Below, piece by piece: positions 54,018 to 64,000 of a stretch of DNA of 64,000 nucleotides. The DNA is from Coprinus comatus (taxonomy: Eukaryota > Basidiomycota > Agaricomycetes > Agaricales > Agaricaceae). Position 1 is the first letter of the stretch. Every line of letters starts with the position of its first letter. The stretch is taken from positions 1-64,000 of the forward strand of contig JAWPGT010000067.1 of NCBI GenBank assembly GCA_034638255.1. The letters run 5' to 3'. The notes below the pieces were generated by a model. The model saw only the letters and a list, made by a program, of their open reading frames with translations, ran no database searches and was not told the DNA's origin. The position numbers and the translations under genes are program-made.

Positions 54018-56744
54018 TCACGCTCTCCGCTTCAGGTCCCTAGCTAATTTCCACGACAAAACAGCAGCAACCGTTGCTGCAATCCCACCAAATCTGTAAT
54101 CCAAAGCAGAACAATATTAGCATTAATATCAATTTTAATCTCAAATCAACACCGCTCGAGAGACGGAAAGCGAAAAAAAAAAAAAGAACTGACCTAAAGA
54201 TATAAACAACAGAATTTGATCCCTCATATACACCAGCACTTCCATCTTCCTCTTGTCTTTTATTCAACATATTCACGACAACTTCACGAACGATTCTAAC
54301 GGCCGGTTCTGTAACATTGGCCAATAATCTATTCGCATCTGCGACTGTTCCATTTTGTGCTGGGGGTGAATGAACAGGTGCTCCGTGCTGTGGGATAACT
54401 CCTGTTTGTTGTGGGTCAAATATTGCAAAAACGACTGAAGAAAGCCCTGTGATTAAGAATTGAGGGATCACAATAAAGATATTGTGGATTCCCTATAAAT
54501 ATATCGGTATTCATGTGACGGGTTAATTTATGCAGGACACTCACGAGTATAATTCCAGCCTTAGCACTTAATCCACCACCTACATTCTCTCTTGCTACCG
54601 CATTTCCATTCAAACCTGGACTCGTCTCTCCAGTATCGATCTCAACCCGACTCAGCTGAGCTGCAGAATTACCCAACACTCTCCTTCGTTCTTCTCTTTT
54701 CCTTCTCCCCTCTTCCGCATCCTCTTTATCACTGTCATTCTCACCTTCACTATCGGACGCTTCCCCCGGAAGGAAGACATTTCGTTCATCCGCATCAATT
54801 ACATTCAAATCACTACTGTTTATACGTCGTGGTGTCCGTGTATCTGCCAATCGAATAGCGGTATCGTCATCATCAGAGCCTTGAGTCAAAATCGCCGTTC
54901 CAAGCTAGGACATATTAACCTCGTGACGTAATTAGACTATCATAACAAACACTCACCAATGAGAATGGGGCCCACTGCGTTACAGACCAAGAGAATCCAG
55001 TCAGAGCAATGAGGAGAGATGCGCCCCCAACACTTGCTGTAAATCTAAATCATGAAAATAAGGATGAATATTTTATTCCATTAAGGCGTAAGTAATTGAA
55101 GACTCACAGCGTTGCAAACATGCATGAAGCAAATACAAAATGACTAAATGCCCACAGAGTGGCCATCCGAATTTTCATCCAATTAGGAACTTGAGTAAAT
55201 CTCTGCCACCACTTGTCTCGAGAACCATAACCAAATCTTAAATATGGTTTCTGTACATTGGTTTCTGCAGCCTCTTTTATAAATGCAGGAAGGATAACGT
55301 TTCCTATCAAGGAGATGATTGCAGACCAGAACAGCGCCCGTGATCCAAGACGAGTAGCTTCAGTATCAAGAGCAAGCTGGGCTTCTTCTGTGAATGGAAT
55401 TGGAGAGGCTCTTTTGTGGAGATCGCCAATATAGAGTGTAGAATAAAAGAGGAGGGGAAACCAGCCTAGCCATGCGCTGCATAAAGGTCAGATACCATAC
55501 ACCCATGTTCTGGTAGATACTAACAAGAACTGGATAAAGCACTGTATTCCTTCGTTCAGGTCGTACCAACGGCAATTAGAGAAAAGGCTCACAATTTGTC
55601 TGATGACTCGAGGGAGAGTAAGGAGATTACGCCAAATATCTTTTATCTCTTGTTTGAATGATTTATGATTTGACTTTCTGATAGCGACATCAATACTGGC
55701 TGTATCAGATTATATATTCACTTACCCATGACCATCGGTACCGGAGAGTAAGACGCGCTCTTTGACCATTATAACCATTACCAAATGTCCTCCTAGCAGT
55801 AGCACACAAGCAATCACAGAGAGAATTTCGAGTTGTGTGTTTCCCAAGAAGGATAGAGTTTCCGTAAGGTTAACATTACCACTTGTGAATAATCAATATC
55901 TGGACATTTAATTATGCATAGCGCTCACAAGAAAAAGCCCACGACGGCACCCACTGCCAACATACGGGCGGCCCACGCATTTCCCTGAGGTTGAGAAGAC
56001 GAGGGCAATACGTCTACCAATAGTGCCCGATCAACAGCCATTACTGAAAATCTCCATTAGATGTATAATTCGTTGAAGAAATGGATGTATGCACACCAGC
56101 ATTAATAGAGAAGTCGATAAAATATATCGCAAATACGGCGAGCCAGATCGTTAATAAGTCATTCTGTCAATGGTGTTAATCATCTTGCATGAAGACAAAG
56201 TTAATATTGGCGAACCGATTTATTATCCCACCCAGTAAATATCGATGAAAACCATCGCGTAAAGCCCAACAATAACATAGCAAACACACAAACCATGGTG
56301 CCAATCATCATGTATGGTCGGCGTCTTCCAAATCTTGATGTAGAGTTGTCCGCAAGCACACCTTGACAGTTCCTTCGGTCAAGAACGGTGTCTGTAACTC
56401 TTGCTGAAATATGAATGCATACCTATTAGAGGCTGCATCACTAGACCTGATACAGGACCAGCAACGAATACGATAGCCATTTTTGATTTCGATAATCCTA
56501 ATGAAAGGAGATACGGCGAAGCTAAATAGAGAAGCTTTAGTTCATCCCAATACTACAGAATACAGGCGCATGCACCATAAGACATCTCTACACTCCAGAA
56601 TATCTGCACGCCCAACAATCCAATAGTCAATGTTGGGAGGTGCAACCACCCTGGACCCAGTATTCTTGATGTTCCTCTGAAATTTTGGTGTTTCTCACCA
56701 CCGCCCTCTTCGCAGGCCAGCGGTAGAGCACTAATGCCTGTCAT
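54018..56744 (-). CDS. GPH-family sugar:proton symporter (SUT-like)
   Basis: ATG at 56742-56744; final exon ends TGA at 54018-54020. Exon pieces in order: a hydrophilic start, then WLHLPTLTIGLLGVQIFWSV (TM1), SPYLLSLGLSKSKMAIVFVA, GLVMQPLIGVLADNSTSRFG with RRRPYMMIGT (the family signature after TM2), NDLLTIWLAVFAIYFIDFS, GNAWAARMLAVGAVVGFFLG, CFIQFLAWLGWFPLLFYSTL, and GFSWSVTQWAPFSLLGTAIL. A long acidic cytosolic loop follows (about 54590-54880, DSEGENDSDKEDAEEG), then IIPQFLITGLSSVVFAIFD and a last TM helix. Checked junctions are phase-consistent. The RFGRRRP motif and SLG-SKS start resemble plant SUT and S. pombe Sut1 (sucrose or maltose uptake). The substrate is not determined here. Confidence 0.88.
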
Positions 56745-57226
56745 TAGTGGCTTTTGGTGGAGAAGGTTGTGGGTATTTGCAAAGGTATTCAGGGATTTCA
56801 GGGGGGAGAAGTTGTTGCCGTGTCAGTCACGTGCGTATGACGGCACGTCGAAATTACGCAGTTTATTTTTTTCTATTTTTTTCTTCATTCATGACTGCGG
56901 AAGATATATTCCATGAAATAAAAACTCTCACCCTCAGAAAAACCTGAACTTTTCGCCAACATACCTTGTACAAATCACATTTCTCCTTTCTCATATCTGA
57001 CGAGGAATTTAGAAAAATGGACTGTATAATATTCGGTTTAGACAATGATTACTGAATTGCTATATCACTAACCAAAGCATCCGTGATCCTTAGATTCGAA
57101 TCCAAACCGATAGAGGATATGTGAGCACTGAGGATGCTGTCAACATCTATTAATATCAAGTCGTTACGGTCACTAGCGCCGCTATGTTTATTGTCACTTA
57201 ACAGTGACGTTCACAATATCATTATA
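56745..57226. promoter_or_regulatory. divergent promoter between sugar transporter and F-box gene
   Basis: Head-to-head spacer of 482 bp. It contains GTCACGTGCG (CACGTG at 56828-56833), 84 bp upstream of the transporter start. Nothing coding is seen. Confidence 0.4.
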
Positions 57227-58830
57227 ATGACTTCCACAGGGGAGATGACAGAGAGTAGCACCAGTCAAACGAGGGTTATACCACAGCTCGTCACATTACC
57301 GCCTGAACTACTTCACCACACCCTTCTATATCTAGGTTACGAGGAACTGTCGCGAGCACGGCTGGTAGATCATCTCTCCCTTTTAAACATACCTTCTTAC
57401 TGACGGTTGTGACTTAAAGACATGCAAACTATTGTACTCTGTAACGATGTCGCGACAATTCTGGCGCGACAAACTTCATCTACATCGGTACTACAGTTAC
57501 GTTCCACCTGAAGAAAAATTGGAGGATTACAGGATTAATGAATTGGCATCATTAGTTCTGCGTCGGCTTCGAGTCCTCCAATATTGGTCTCCAGACAACT
57601 CGAGCCTCAACTTTCATTCGCGATCATTTGACCCATGGAGAGTCCTCCTGTATCGACTCCTTCCAGGAGGCCGATGGTTACTGGCCATGAACCACGAAGG
57701 CGAGTGTCGTGAGTACGATCTCGATCGTCCCAATATCAAAGGGCGCGTGTTGTTCGATTCTTCAAGTATCCGTAACGACTCAAGTATAACGTCTGGCTTA
57801 AATCGTTTCTCCCGATTTACCATCTGGATGGATACTTTGACAAAAAGATTGTCCTTCCGCACTGCAAGTTGGAACCCAATGCTTGGCTCTCCTTTCAGTG
57901 AGTCGAGTCTTCACTAAGTAACATGATACAAAATAGCTGACTTGAAGAAAGTTGGCCATGTTACCATCTCCGTTATTCATCAGATTGATCTCATAGGGCA
58001 TGGTTCTGAAGCTACCCTAATTGCGAAACCAATCGCCAATATCTCTGACGAGCGCAATCTCATGGCTGTCTCTGCCGCAATATCAGAACATTATCTAGTC
58101 CAAATCAACTGCGAACACCTTTCAAGAGTAGCCGAAATATGTTTGATATCGTATAATCCTAGTGCTGGCACCGCACAGGTCGAAAATCGTGTTCAAATCG
58201 ACTATCCCGAACTAATAGTGAGTCCGCCAGTTCCAAGTTCAATTTGTGATCCATCAGATATTTTCTCACTCCCTCGACAAGACTCAATTACAGTTTGGTA
58301 ATCAAGACCAACTGATAACAATATCCGACTACTGCTTAGAAATCTTCACTATACCCCAGATCCTTGGACACCATAGTGAAGGGACATTACAACCCTTACA
58401 GCGATTTTCCATGAACTTCGCTTTTGACATTACGTCAGAAATATACCTACACCAGCAATCATCCTACATCTTAGGAAGATTCATGAACGAATTCAATCTC
58501 ATAACAGTCAGCAACGATCTAGAAGTGCCCATAACATCGACAAGTTTCTTTGAACAGCCTTTCGATCGGAGAAATGACAAAGTTATGCCTGAAATCGGTC
58601 CATCAGCGACTATACTTCCGCTAGCACGTGGATACCTTGATATTGTAACCTATTCTTTGGATGATCTCTCAGTACAAGCACGTTGTAAAAGATCTCGACC
58701 TCTCATGATAGATGGATCACGTGCGCGGTTAGAAGGATATGAGATTCATGGTATGGATGAAACAGTTGGCCGAGTTTTACTGGTTCATCGTCGTGATGGA
58801 CATTGTGTTGTTTTAGATACAACTTCATGA
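57227..58830 (+). CDS. F-box protein, different family from the cluster (477 aa)
   Basis: Four exons close in phase: 57227-57364, 57420-57897, 57937-58217, 58294-58830. The F-box is near residues 25-60 (LVTLPPELLHHTLLYLGYEE, LSRARLTCKLLYSVTMSRQF). It has neither the Cys motif nor the coiled coil of the minus-strand cluster. The rest has beta-strand-rich stretches (LLPGGRWLLAMNHEGECREY, LIKISVIHQ-like strands, ITISDYCLEIFTIPQILG), suggesting a propeller-like substrate domain as in other mushroom F-box proteins. The frame change at 58217 is explained by a 76-bp intron. An earlier in-frame ATG at 57134 would add 31 residues; the second was preferred because it directly precedes the polar leader. 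The target is unknown. Confidence 0.8.
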
Positions 58831-58964
58831 AATTCAGACCAAGTGTATAGTAGGTGTTTTCGGTGTGGCATCAAACAAAGTGACAGCATATGGTCGAATC
58901 ACTTCGTTTTTCCCAGTAGGACCTCGTACTTGGCAGCCACTGTGTGATTTCTATCATGGTTCCT

Positions 58965-59700
58965 TCATGGCGGTTGGGGACTACGGATGAGAATGTTGCT
59001 GAAATGAGTTGGTAATATGAAGCAAACTGCAGAATTTTGTATAAAAATTTGTATTTGTACACTTTGTAAAGTATGGGGAGAGTAGTGGTAATAGTGAGGG
59101 GGTACTAATGAGCATTTAGGAGCGGAAAAATCATCGAAGATGGCCTTACCAGCATCGCGTCCTCCTAGCTCCACCTTTATCAGCATTCCGGGAAATGCTT
59201 CAGACACAATTTTCCAGTTTCCTTTTGGTTTCACTGCTGAAGCGCTGACTTTGATACATTGGCATTTGCTTTAAGGGGTTTAAAATGTATTCGGAAATCA
59301 TATATCACTTTTGGCAAGTCATTTTGCTTTAATAGTAAAGCATTTGGTCTTTTGTAAAGTCGCCTAGGTATGATTTAATCCCATAAATTGATTTTGAAAA
59401 TAACTTCCAGAACGCCGATGTGAGCACTTTTAATTGACAGATCGATGATGTAGTTTATAGTTGAGTTCCCCAGAGATACTTGCCAACTTTTTCCGGCGAA
59501 ATCGATTCCACCTTTGCAACTGGAACCTGATCGGAACATTGGCAAGTCGCAAGAACTACATGATAGATGAAGTAAACTTGGACATGATTTCTGATATCAC
59601 AAGTGGGTTGAACGAATGATACTCCGGAAGAAAACACGAAAAGTAGCGAGAGCTTCGGAGAAGATGGATCATGTTACCAGTGATAAAAATTTTATATTTC
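58965..59700 (-). pseudogene. possible decayed small secreted protein gene
   Basis: One minus-strand frame near 59690-59455 has a signal-like segment (LSLLFVFSSGVSFVQPTCDI) with further Cys but no in-frame ATG. Downstream frames contain KQNDLPKVIYDFRIHFKPLK and VKPKGNWKIVSEAFPGMLIK, then VELGGRDAGK, which look protein-like but lie in shifted frames. No intron set joins all of them. It could be a relic or a multi-exon gene that I cannot resolve. The family is not recognised. Confidence 0.3.
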
Positions 59701-60354
59701 GACATGACATACTGAGAAAGTGGCTTGAAGTTTTGAAGAATGAGTTGTAGTAATTAACACATCCTACTTTGCTAAGAGAATGGGCCTCCCAGTGTTGGGC
59801 TTGAGCTTGAGCTCCCCCTGGCAGGCATGTGCCATGAACTATAAATTGGTAAATAAAAATTTAGTGCCAACCAAGCACGAAATACGATTGATTGGACTTG
59901 TCATTTTGGTTGGAGAGCGAGTGGAGAATGGGTGGGGCAATGGAAACGGCACCACGTTCTGGCGCTAAAACCCTGCTATGAATATCGTGGTTCGCAAGAT
60001 GTTAGACACGGGCCTGATTTTTGAAACCTGAAATTATCCCACAGATAGGATTCAGCCACATCTGACATATCATTCACGTGAAATTTAGGCCCAGGGATTT
60101 CAACTTTCAATGATTTTGCATTAGTAGCAACAGCTATAGACAAGATTCATCATGGTAGTCTGATATAACGCAGATGATGATGAACACGCATATTTTAAAG
60201 TACGCCACGTGGGAAAGTTGATTGTAGGTTGATCGTTAATCTGTGCACAACTGGTTGCTGGGGCACTTTGTCATGTCGGTAAGTTTTGTATGTGTGTTTT
60301 AATTAAACCAATGTAGTATCCCCAATTGCTCGACAGATGCAGTACACGAGACGG
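59701..60354. other. spacer next to DBP4
   Basis: No gene is seen. A TCACGTGA palindrome sits at 60074-60081 but is not near a start codon. Confidence 0.35.
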
Positions 60355-63230
60355 CTATCTACGTGACAACAACCGTAGCGCAAGTTCTTCTTCGTCATCC
60401 AGATCCTCCTCCACTACCCTCCGTTTCTTATGTTGTTGTGGCGTTTCATCTTCACTCTCAGAAGGAAGATCAAATTCCGGTGATACATATCCATCATCCT
60501 CCGCTGCGTCAAGATACGCAATTGGACCTCCATCGTCACCCATCTAAGTGTTATTAAATCAGATTCATCCCACTATTACTAGAGAACCAAAAATCACTCA
60601 CTTTTTCTTTCTCCTTTCTCTTCCTCTTCTTCTCTTGTTTCTTTTCCTTCGCTTGTTCACGATCTACAACATCAGTAACCAACATCTTCATCCTCTCTTC
60701 CAAAGCAAACTTCTTTCCTTCCTCTTCAGCACCAACCAAACCACCCCTCTTCTCAAACCATTTATCACCATCTTCTAATTCATACAAAGCATGAGCTTCT
60801 CCTTCATCATCGAAAATCAATTTGGTATTCGTTCCTCCTGTAATCAATGCACGTTTAGCTCTACCCAATTTTTGTTTCCGTTTGGATAGATTTTCATGAT
60901 GATCGTCGTTTAATGGTAGTGTAGTAGGTATTTCGGATAAATCGTGATCAGCACGTTTAAGTGTGATGAAGTCGTCATCATCGGAAACGGGATCGTGATC
61001 AATGAGTTTGTTGTAATGCTCGGAAAGGATGTTTTGATTTTTACGTTCGAACATCCTGTCATACTTTGTTCGAACTGTTGTAGTCTATACATACAGGATC
61101 AAAGGTCAACGTTTAAGTAAAGTGAGGTTTAAGAAGTAATATGACGAACCTTGTTGGATTTCTCTCCAGATGCTTTATTACTCTCTTCTTCCGAATCACT
61201 CTCAGTAGATTCGGATTCCTCATTATCTGAATTTGAATCTTCTTCACCCTCAGAACCACTTCCACTACCACTTCCATCATCACTCTCGTCATCACTACCA
61301 ATAACGGCCTTTTGTTTCCTTGCTTTGATTTCTGCTTTTTCTTGTGCTACTTCAGCTTCAGCTTCTTCAACAGTCCGTGATGCGTTTTTTCTCTTCTTCG
61401 CAATTTCTTTACTCAAGAATTTTATTTTAGGAGCTCCAGGTAAACCAAGTGATTCCGCAAATTCTTCAGTAGGCAATTCCTCGAGTTTGAATATTGATTT
61501 ATTCTTTTGTAGGTATATCGATCGAAGATACGAAACGAATGCCTATTCCATTATCCTATTAATTCACATACACAATTTTCAAAAAAACAAAAACAAAAAC
61601 AAACTACGTACCCGTTGACCCAAATACTTAATCTCCGGATCCTGAAAACACAACTTTTGCAACTGATTATCAATACTCTGCGTCTTACTCGTCTTAATCT
61701 TAATTTTCGCAACTTTCAAATTCTTACTTTCCAACACTTTAACCATTCCCTCTTCCTCACTTGGAAGTAACAATATCAATCCTTTACCCTTCCTTTCATA
61801 TCTAGCAGTCCTTCCAACTCTATGAATATATGTTTCAACATCTTCAGGAGCATCAACTTGAATAACCCAATCAACTGAAGGAAAATCCAATCCACGAGCA
61901 GCTATATCTGTAGCGATTAATACAGCATGTTTTGTTGTTGTGAATTTTTGATACATTGTAAGACGTGCGGTTTGTTTTTGTTTGCCGTGAAGATGGATTA
62001 GTGGAATACCAGGATGCATTCGACAGAATGTTTCATAGACGAAACGGACTTGTTTGCATGAAGAGAGGAAAACGATGGTTTTGGCTTGGAGATGAGTTTT
62101 AATGAATGACCATAGAACGGAGAGTTTTTGATCGAGAGTGCAGATGGCGTAATGTTGTTCAAGGTTGGGTGGAATGTAGTTGTCGCTATTGGTTGAAGGA
62201 GAAATGGATGGGTCGGTGGAGGAAGAAGGTGGGTTAACAGATACTGGGTCATTCAAACTTAGACGAGCAAGGTCGGAAACCGAGGAAGTTTGGGTGGCGG
62301 AGAATAAGAGGGTTTGTCGAGACTTGGGAAGATGGGAGAGGAGAGCAGCGAGAGTGCGTTGGAAACCCATATCTAGAATCCTGTCGGCTTCGTCGAGAAC
62401 TTATGCAGATCTTGAGAAGTGTACTTTAGGACAAATCTTTTCAGATACTCACCTAGCATTTGTAAATTGTCAGCGTCGAAACCCACAGTTTGGTCCATGT
62501 GTTGAAGTAAACGACCAGGTGTGGCGACGAGAATGTTCATTCTGGTTAGACGGTCCCTTTCATCCTTGAGATTCTTACCACCAATTACCAGACCTGCTGA
62601 AAAGGCGTGGTAACCTCCAATCGAGCGGAGCACATCAAATATTTGTACTGCCTGGATTCTATTAGCAGTCTCTGCGAGGAGAAACAAAGTGCACACATAC
62701 CAACTCTCGTGTGGGCGAGATAATCAAAGCCCCTAGTCCGTCGGTTGGTCCCCACTTGCGACGATATAGAATCTCGAGTACTGGGACTAAAAATGCCAAC
62801 GTCTTTCCACTTCCTGTTCTTGCGGCACCTAGGACATCTTTTCCCTTCAGAGATATAGGCAGACTTTGAGCTTGGACTTCGGTCATTTCTACAAAAAAGG
62901 CCTTTTTCAAACCTATTCAATAACCTTAGCATCTTATCATTTTTTCAATAACAAAGCATACCTCTCTTCGTATTTTCAGATATGGGCAAGTCAGAGAATA
63001 GTTTAAGATCATCTGGTGCGACCTATACCTAATTCCATGAGCATCGGTTCTCCAAATGGCAAAAAAAGTAGTATGCTCACGTATTCCATAGCCATTTTAT
63101 CGACTGCTTCGACCTTTTGTTTTTCTGACATGCGCTTGGCCTTTACAGGACGTATGGAAGACTTTTTTTGCCTTTTCTTGTCGTATTGTTGTTTTCCATG
63201 AGGTCTTGAGTTTGGTAATGGTTCTGGCAT
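60355..63230 (-). CDS. DBP4: DEAD-box RNA helicase DBP4 (DDX10), ribosome biogenesis
   Basis: The first ATG is at 63228-63230 ([15 protein letters not shown]); the frame open farther upstream has no ATG. Motifs in order: Q-motif [20 protein letters not shown], Ia SPTRELAVQ, Ib [22 protein letters not shown] (formed across an intron), [45 protein letters not shown]-terminal region follows with [19 protein letters not shown], a long acidic stretch ([20 protein letters not shown]), then [20 protein letters not shown] and a basic tail. This layout, especially RAFVSYLRS after the helicase core and the C-terminal FERKNQ block, is that of Dbp4/Hca4. The protein works in the nucleolus to release U14 snoRNA during 18S processing. 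Confidence 0.93.
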
Positions 63231-63283
63231 AACTGATGTTCTTGACAAATGTTGATCGCCAGGCCAAATTTCTGTTCAAAACG

Positions 63284-63312
63284 TCACGTGATTATAAACG
63301 CCGCTATAAATA
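63284..63312. promoter_or_regulatory. TCACGTGA and TATA box in the DBP4 divergent promoter
   Basis: TCACGTGA at 63284-63291 (54 bp from the DBP4 ATG) and TATAAATA at 63305-63312 (plus orientation, about 100 bp before the ATG at 63409). Confidence 0.5.
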
Positions 63313-63408
63313 ACTTTCTCATATCTTTCTCTCACAAACTAGTGTAATATATGGATTTGTCTTCCTTTCATCCGTGCCACCACTGCAGCCCTTCAACCAA
63401 CAGCCGCG

Positions 63409-64000
63409 ATGTCCATAAATGACAAGCTTAAACCGGATTTCGACCTCAACCTCAAGCTAAAGGCACCTAGCTATCTTGAGGTCGCCGTCACTTTGATGCC
63501 CAAACGTATGACTGGCGTCAAGCATATTCTACGCCCTGCTTGTCGCTTTCTCCCCCTGCCCATGTCTCTTGGATGGCAGGAAAATCCGACATGCGATGAC
63601 TATCCACAGAAGGATCTCATTCCCGACCTCATGATCTCGGATATTGCATCAGGAGCAACAAGGCGCGTATATGCACCATGGATGCATGCCTTGTATACCA
63701 TGTCTCTAGAGGAACACAACTTCAAGGGTGCTGCAGAGATCAAACTCAAGGAAGCAAGTTTCACGGAGAGGATCTGTTGGCAACATCGCCTTGCTGTATG
63801 CGTACTTCTCGCCCAAGTCGTCTTGGGCTTCTGGGGACTCTCGCAGCATGAATACAGAGCTGCGGCTATTGTTCTATCTGGAACAGTTTTGCAAATTTTG
63901 GAAGGGCTGTATGCAGTGAGGTTTCCTCGGCACAAGGAGCCGCGGCGGTGGAAAACACAGAGGATGTATGCGTTACACAAAGGCATGTTAACAACACACA
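63409..64000 (+). CDS. membrane protein, 5' part, runs off the window
   Basis: The frame opens at ATG 63409 and stays open to base 64000 (197 residues). It begins MSINDKLKPDFDLNLKLKAP and has two hydrophobic segments: LAVCVLLAQVVLGFWGL and RAAAIVLSGTVLQILEGLYA. A basic stretch RFPRHKEPRRWKTQRMY follows. GC content and codon choice are higher than in the neighbours, and there is no intron. No domain is recognised. The 3' end is not seen, so length is unknown. A TATA box lies about 100 bp upstream. Confidence 0.65.
   Translation, partial: MSINDKLKPDFDLNLKLKAPSYLEVAVTLMPKRMTGVKHILRPACRFLPLPMSLGWQENPTCDDYPQKDLIPDLMISDIASGATRRVYAPWMHALYTMSLEEHNFKGAAEIKLKEASFTERICWQHRLAVCVLLAQVVLGFWGLSQHEYRAAAIVLSGTVLQILEGLYAVRFPRHKEPRRWKTQRMYALHKGMLTTH

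Noticed and set aside
58218..58293. Apparent frameshift in the F-box gene at 57227-58830
   Set aside because: A 76-bp intron (gtgagt...attacag) joins both frames in phase.
1..64000. LTR or DNA transposons, CRISPR arrays, rRNA
   Set aside because: No transposase, reverse transcriptase or integrase frames, paired long terminal repeats or regularly spaced repeats were seen.

Overview
The window is nuclear DNA of a filamentous basidiomycete, most likely an Agaricomycete. Genes are split by many short introns (about 50-65 bp, mostly GTRNGT...YAG). They include the F-box-like/coiled-coil proteins that expand in mushrooms, a fungal NACHT protein, and orthologues of conserved eukaryotic single-copy genes (SNF5, Argonaute, EMC2, PPX1, CLN3, DBP4). 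All gene models were built by hand from reading frames and splice signals. Where exon joins are given, the phases were checked to close; no database was searched.

Layout. 1-415: 3' end of an alpha/beta hydrolase. 600-10418: a minus-strand cluster of one F-box-like family, with two intact genes (1814-3448, and 4260-6404 with a doubled F-box module) and three decayed copies. 11087-17214: SNF5/SMARCB1, 9 exons, 1880 aa, minus strand. 17215-21348: a long gene-poor stretch with a GC-rich part next to SNF5. 21349-21903: a tiny gene that repeats only the last about 100 residues of SNF5. 22878-28948: a small secreted protein, a ketopantoate-reductase-like enzyme, and a slicer-competent Argonaute. 29678-32493: an 18-exon MFS permease. 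33124-36307: a NACHT NTPase with a C-terminal pseudokinase, carrying one frameshift.

36590-38065: another F-box relic. 38433-46028: AIF/FSP1-like oxidoreductase, EMC2, exopolyphosphatase PPX1 and a serine-rich protein. 47888-52212: a small membrane protein, an unrecognised nuclear-type protein and CLN3/battenin, the last with a GC-AG intron. 52480-53040: F-box and kinase-like relics. 54018-58830: a GPH-type sugar transporter and a second type of F-box protein. 60355-63230: the DEAD-box helicase DBP4. 63409-64000: the start of a membrane protein.

Themes. (1) Birth and death of one F-box family, with eight pieces spread over 52 kb, several flanking conserved genes. (2) A candidate non-self-recognition (NLR-like) gene ending in a dead kinase. 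(3) A chromatin-remodeller tail copied out as a separate gene 4 kb from its parent. (4) TCACGTGA palindromes close to the starts of PPX1, CLN3 and DBP4. No transposon, rRNA, tRNA or CRISPR could be supported.
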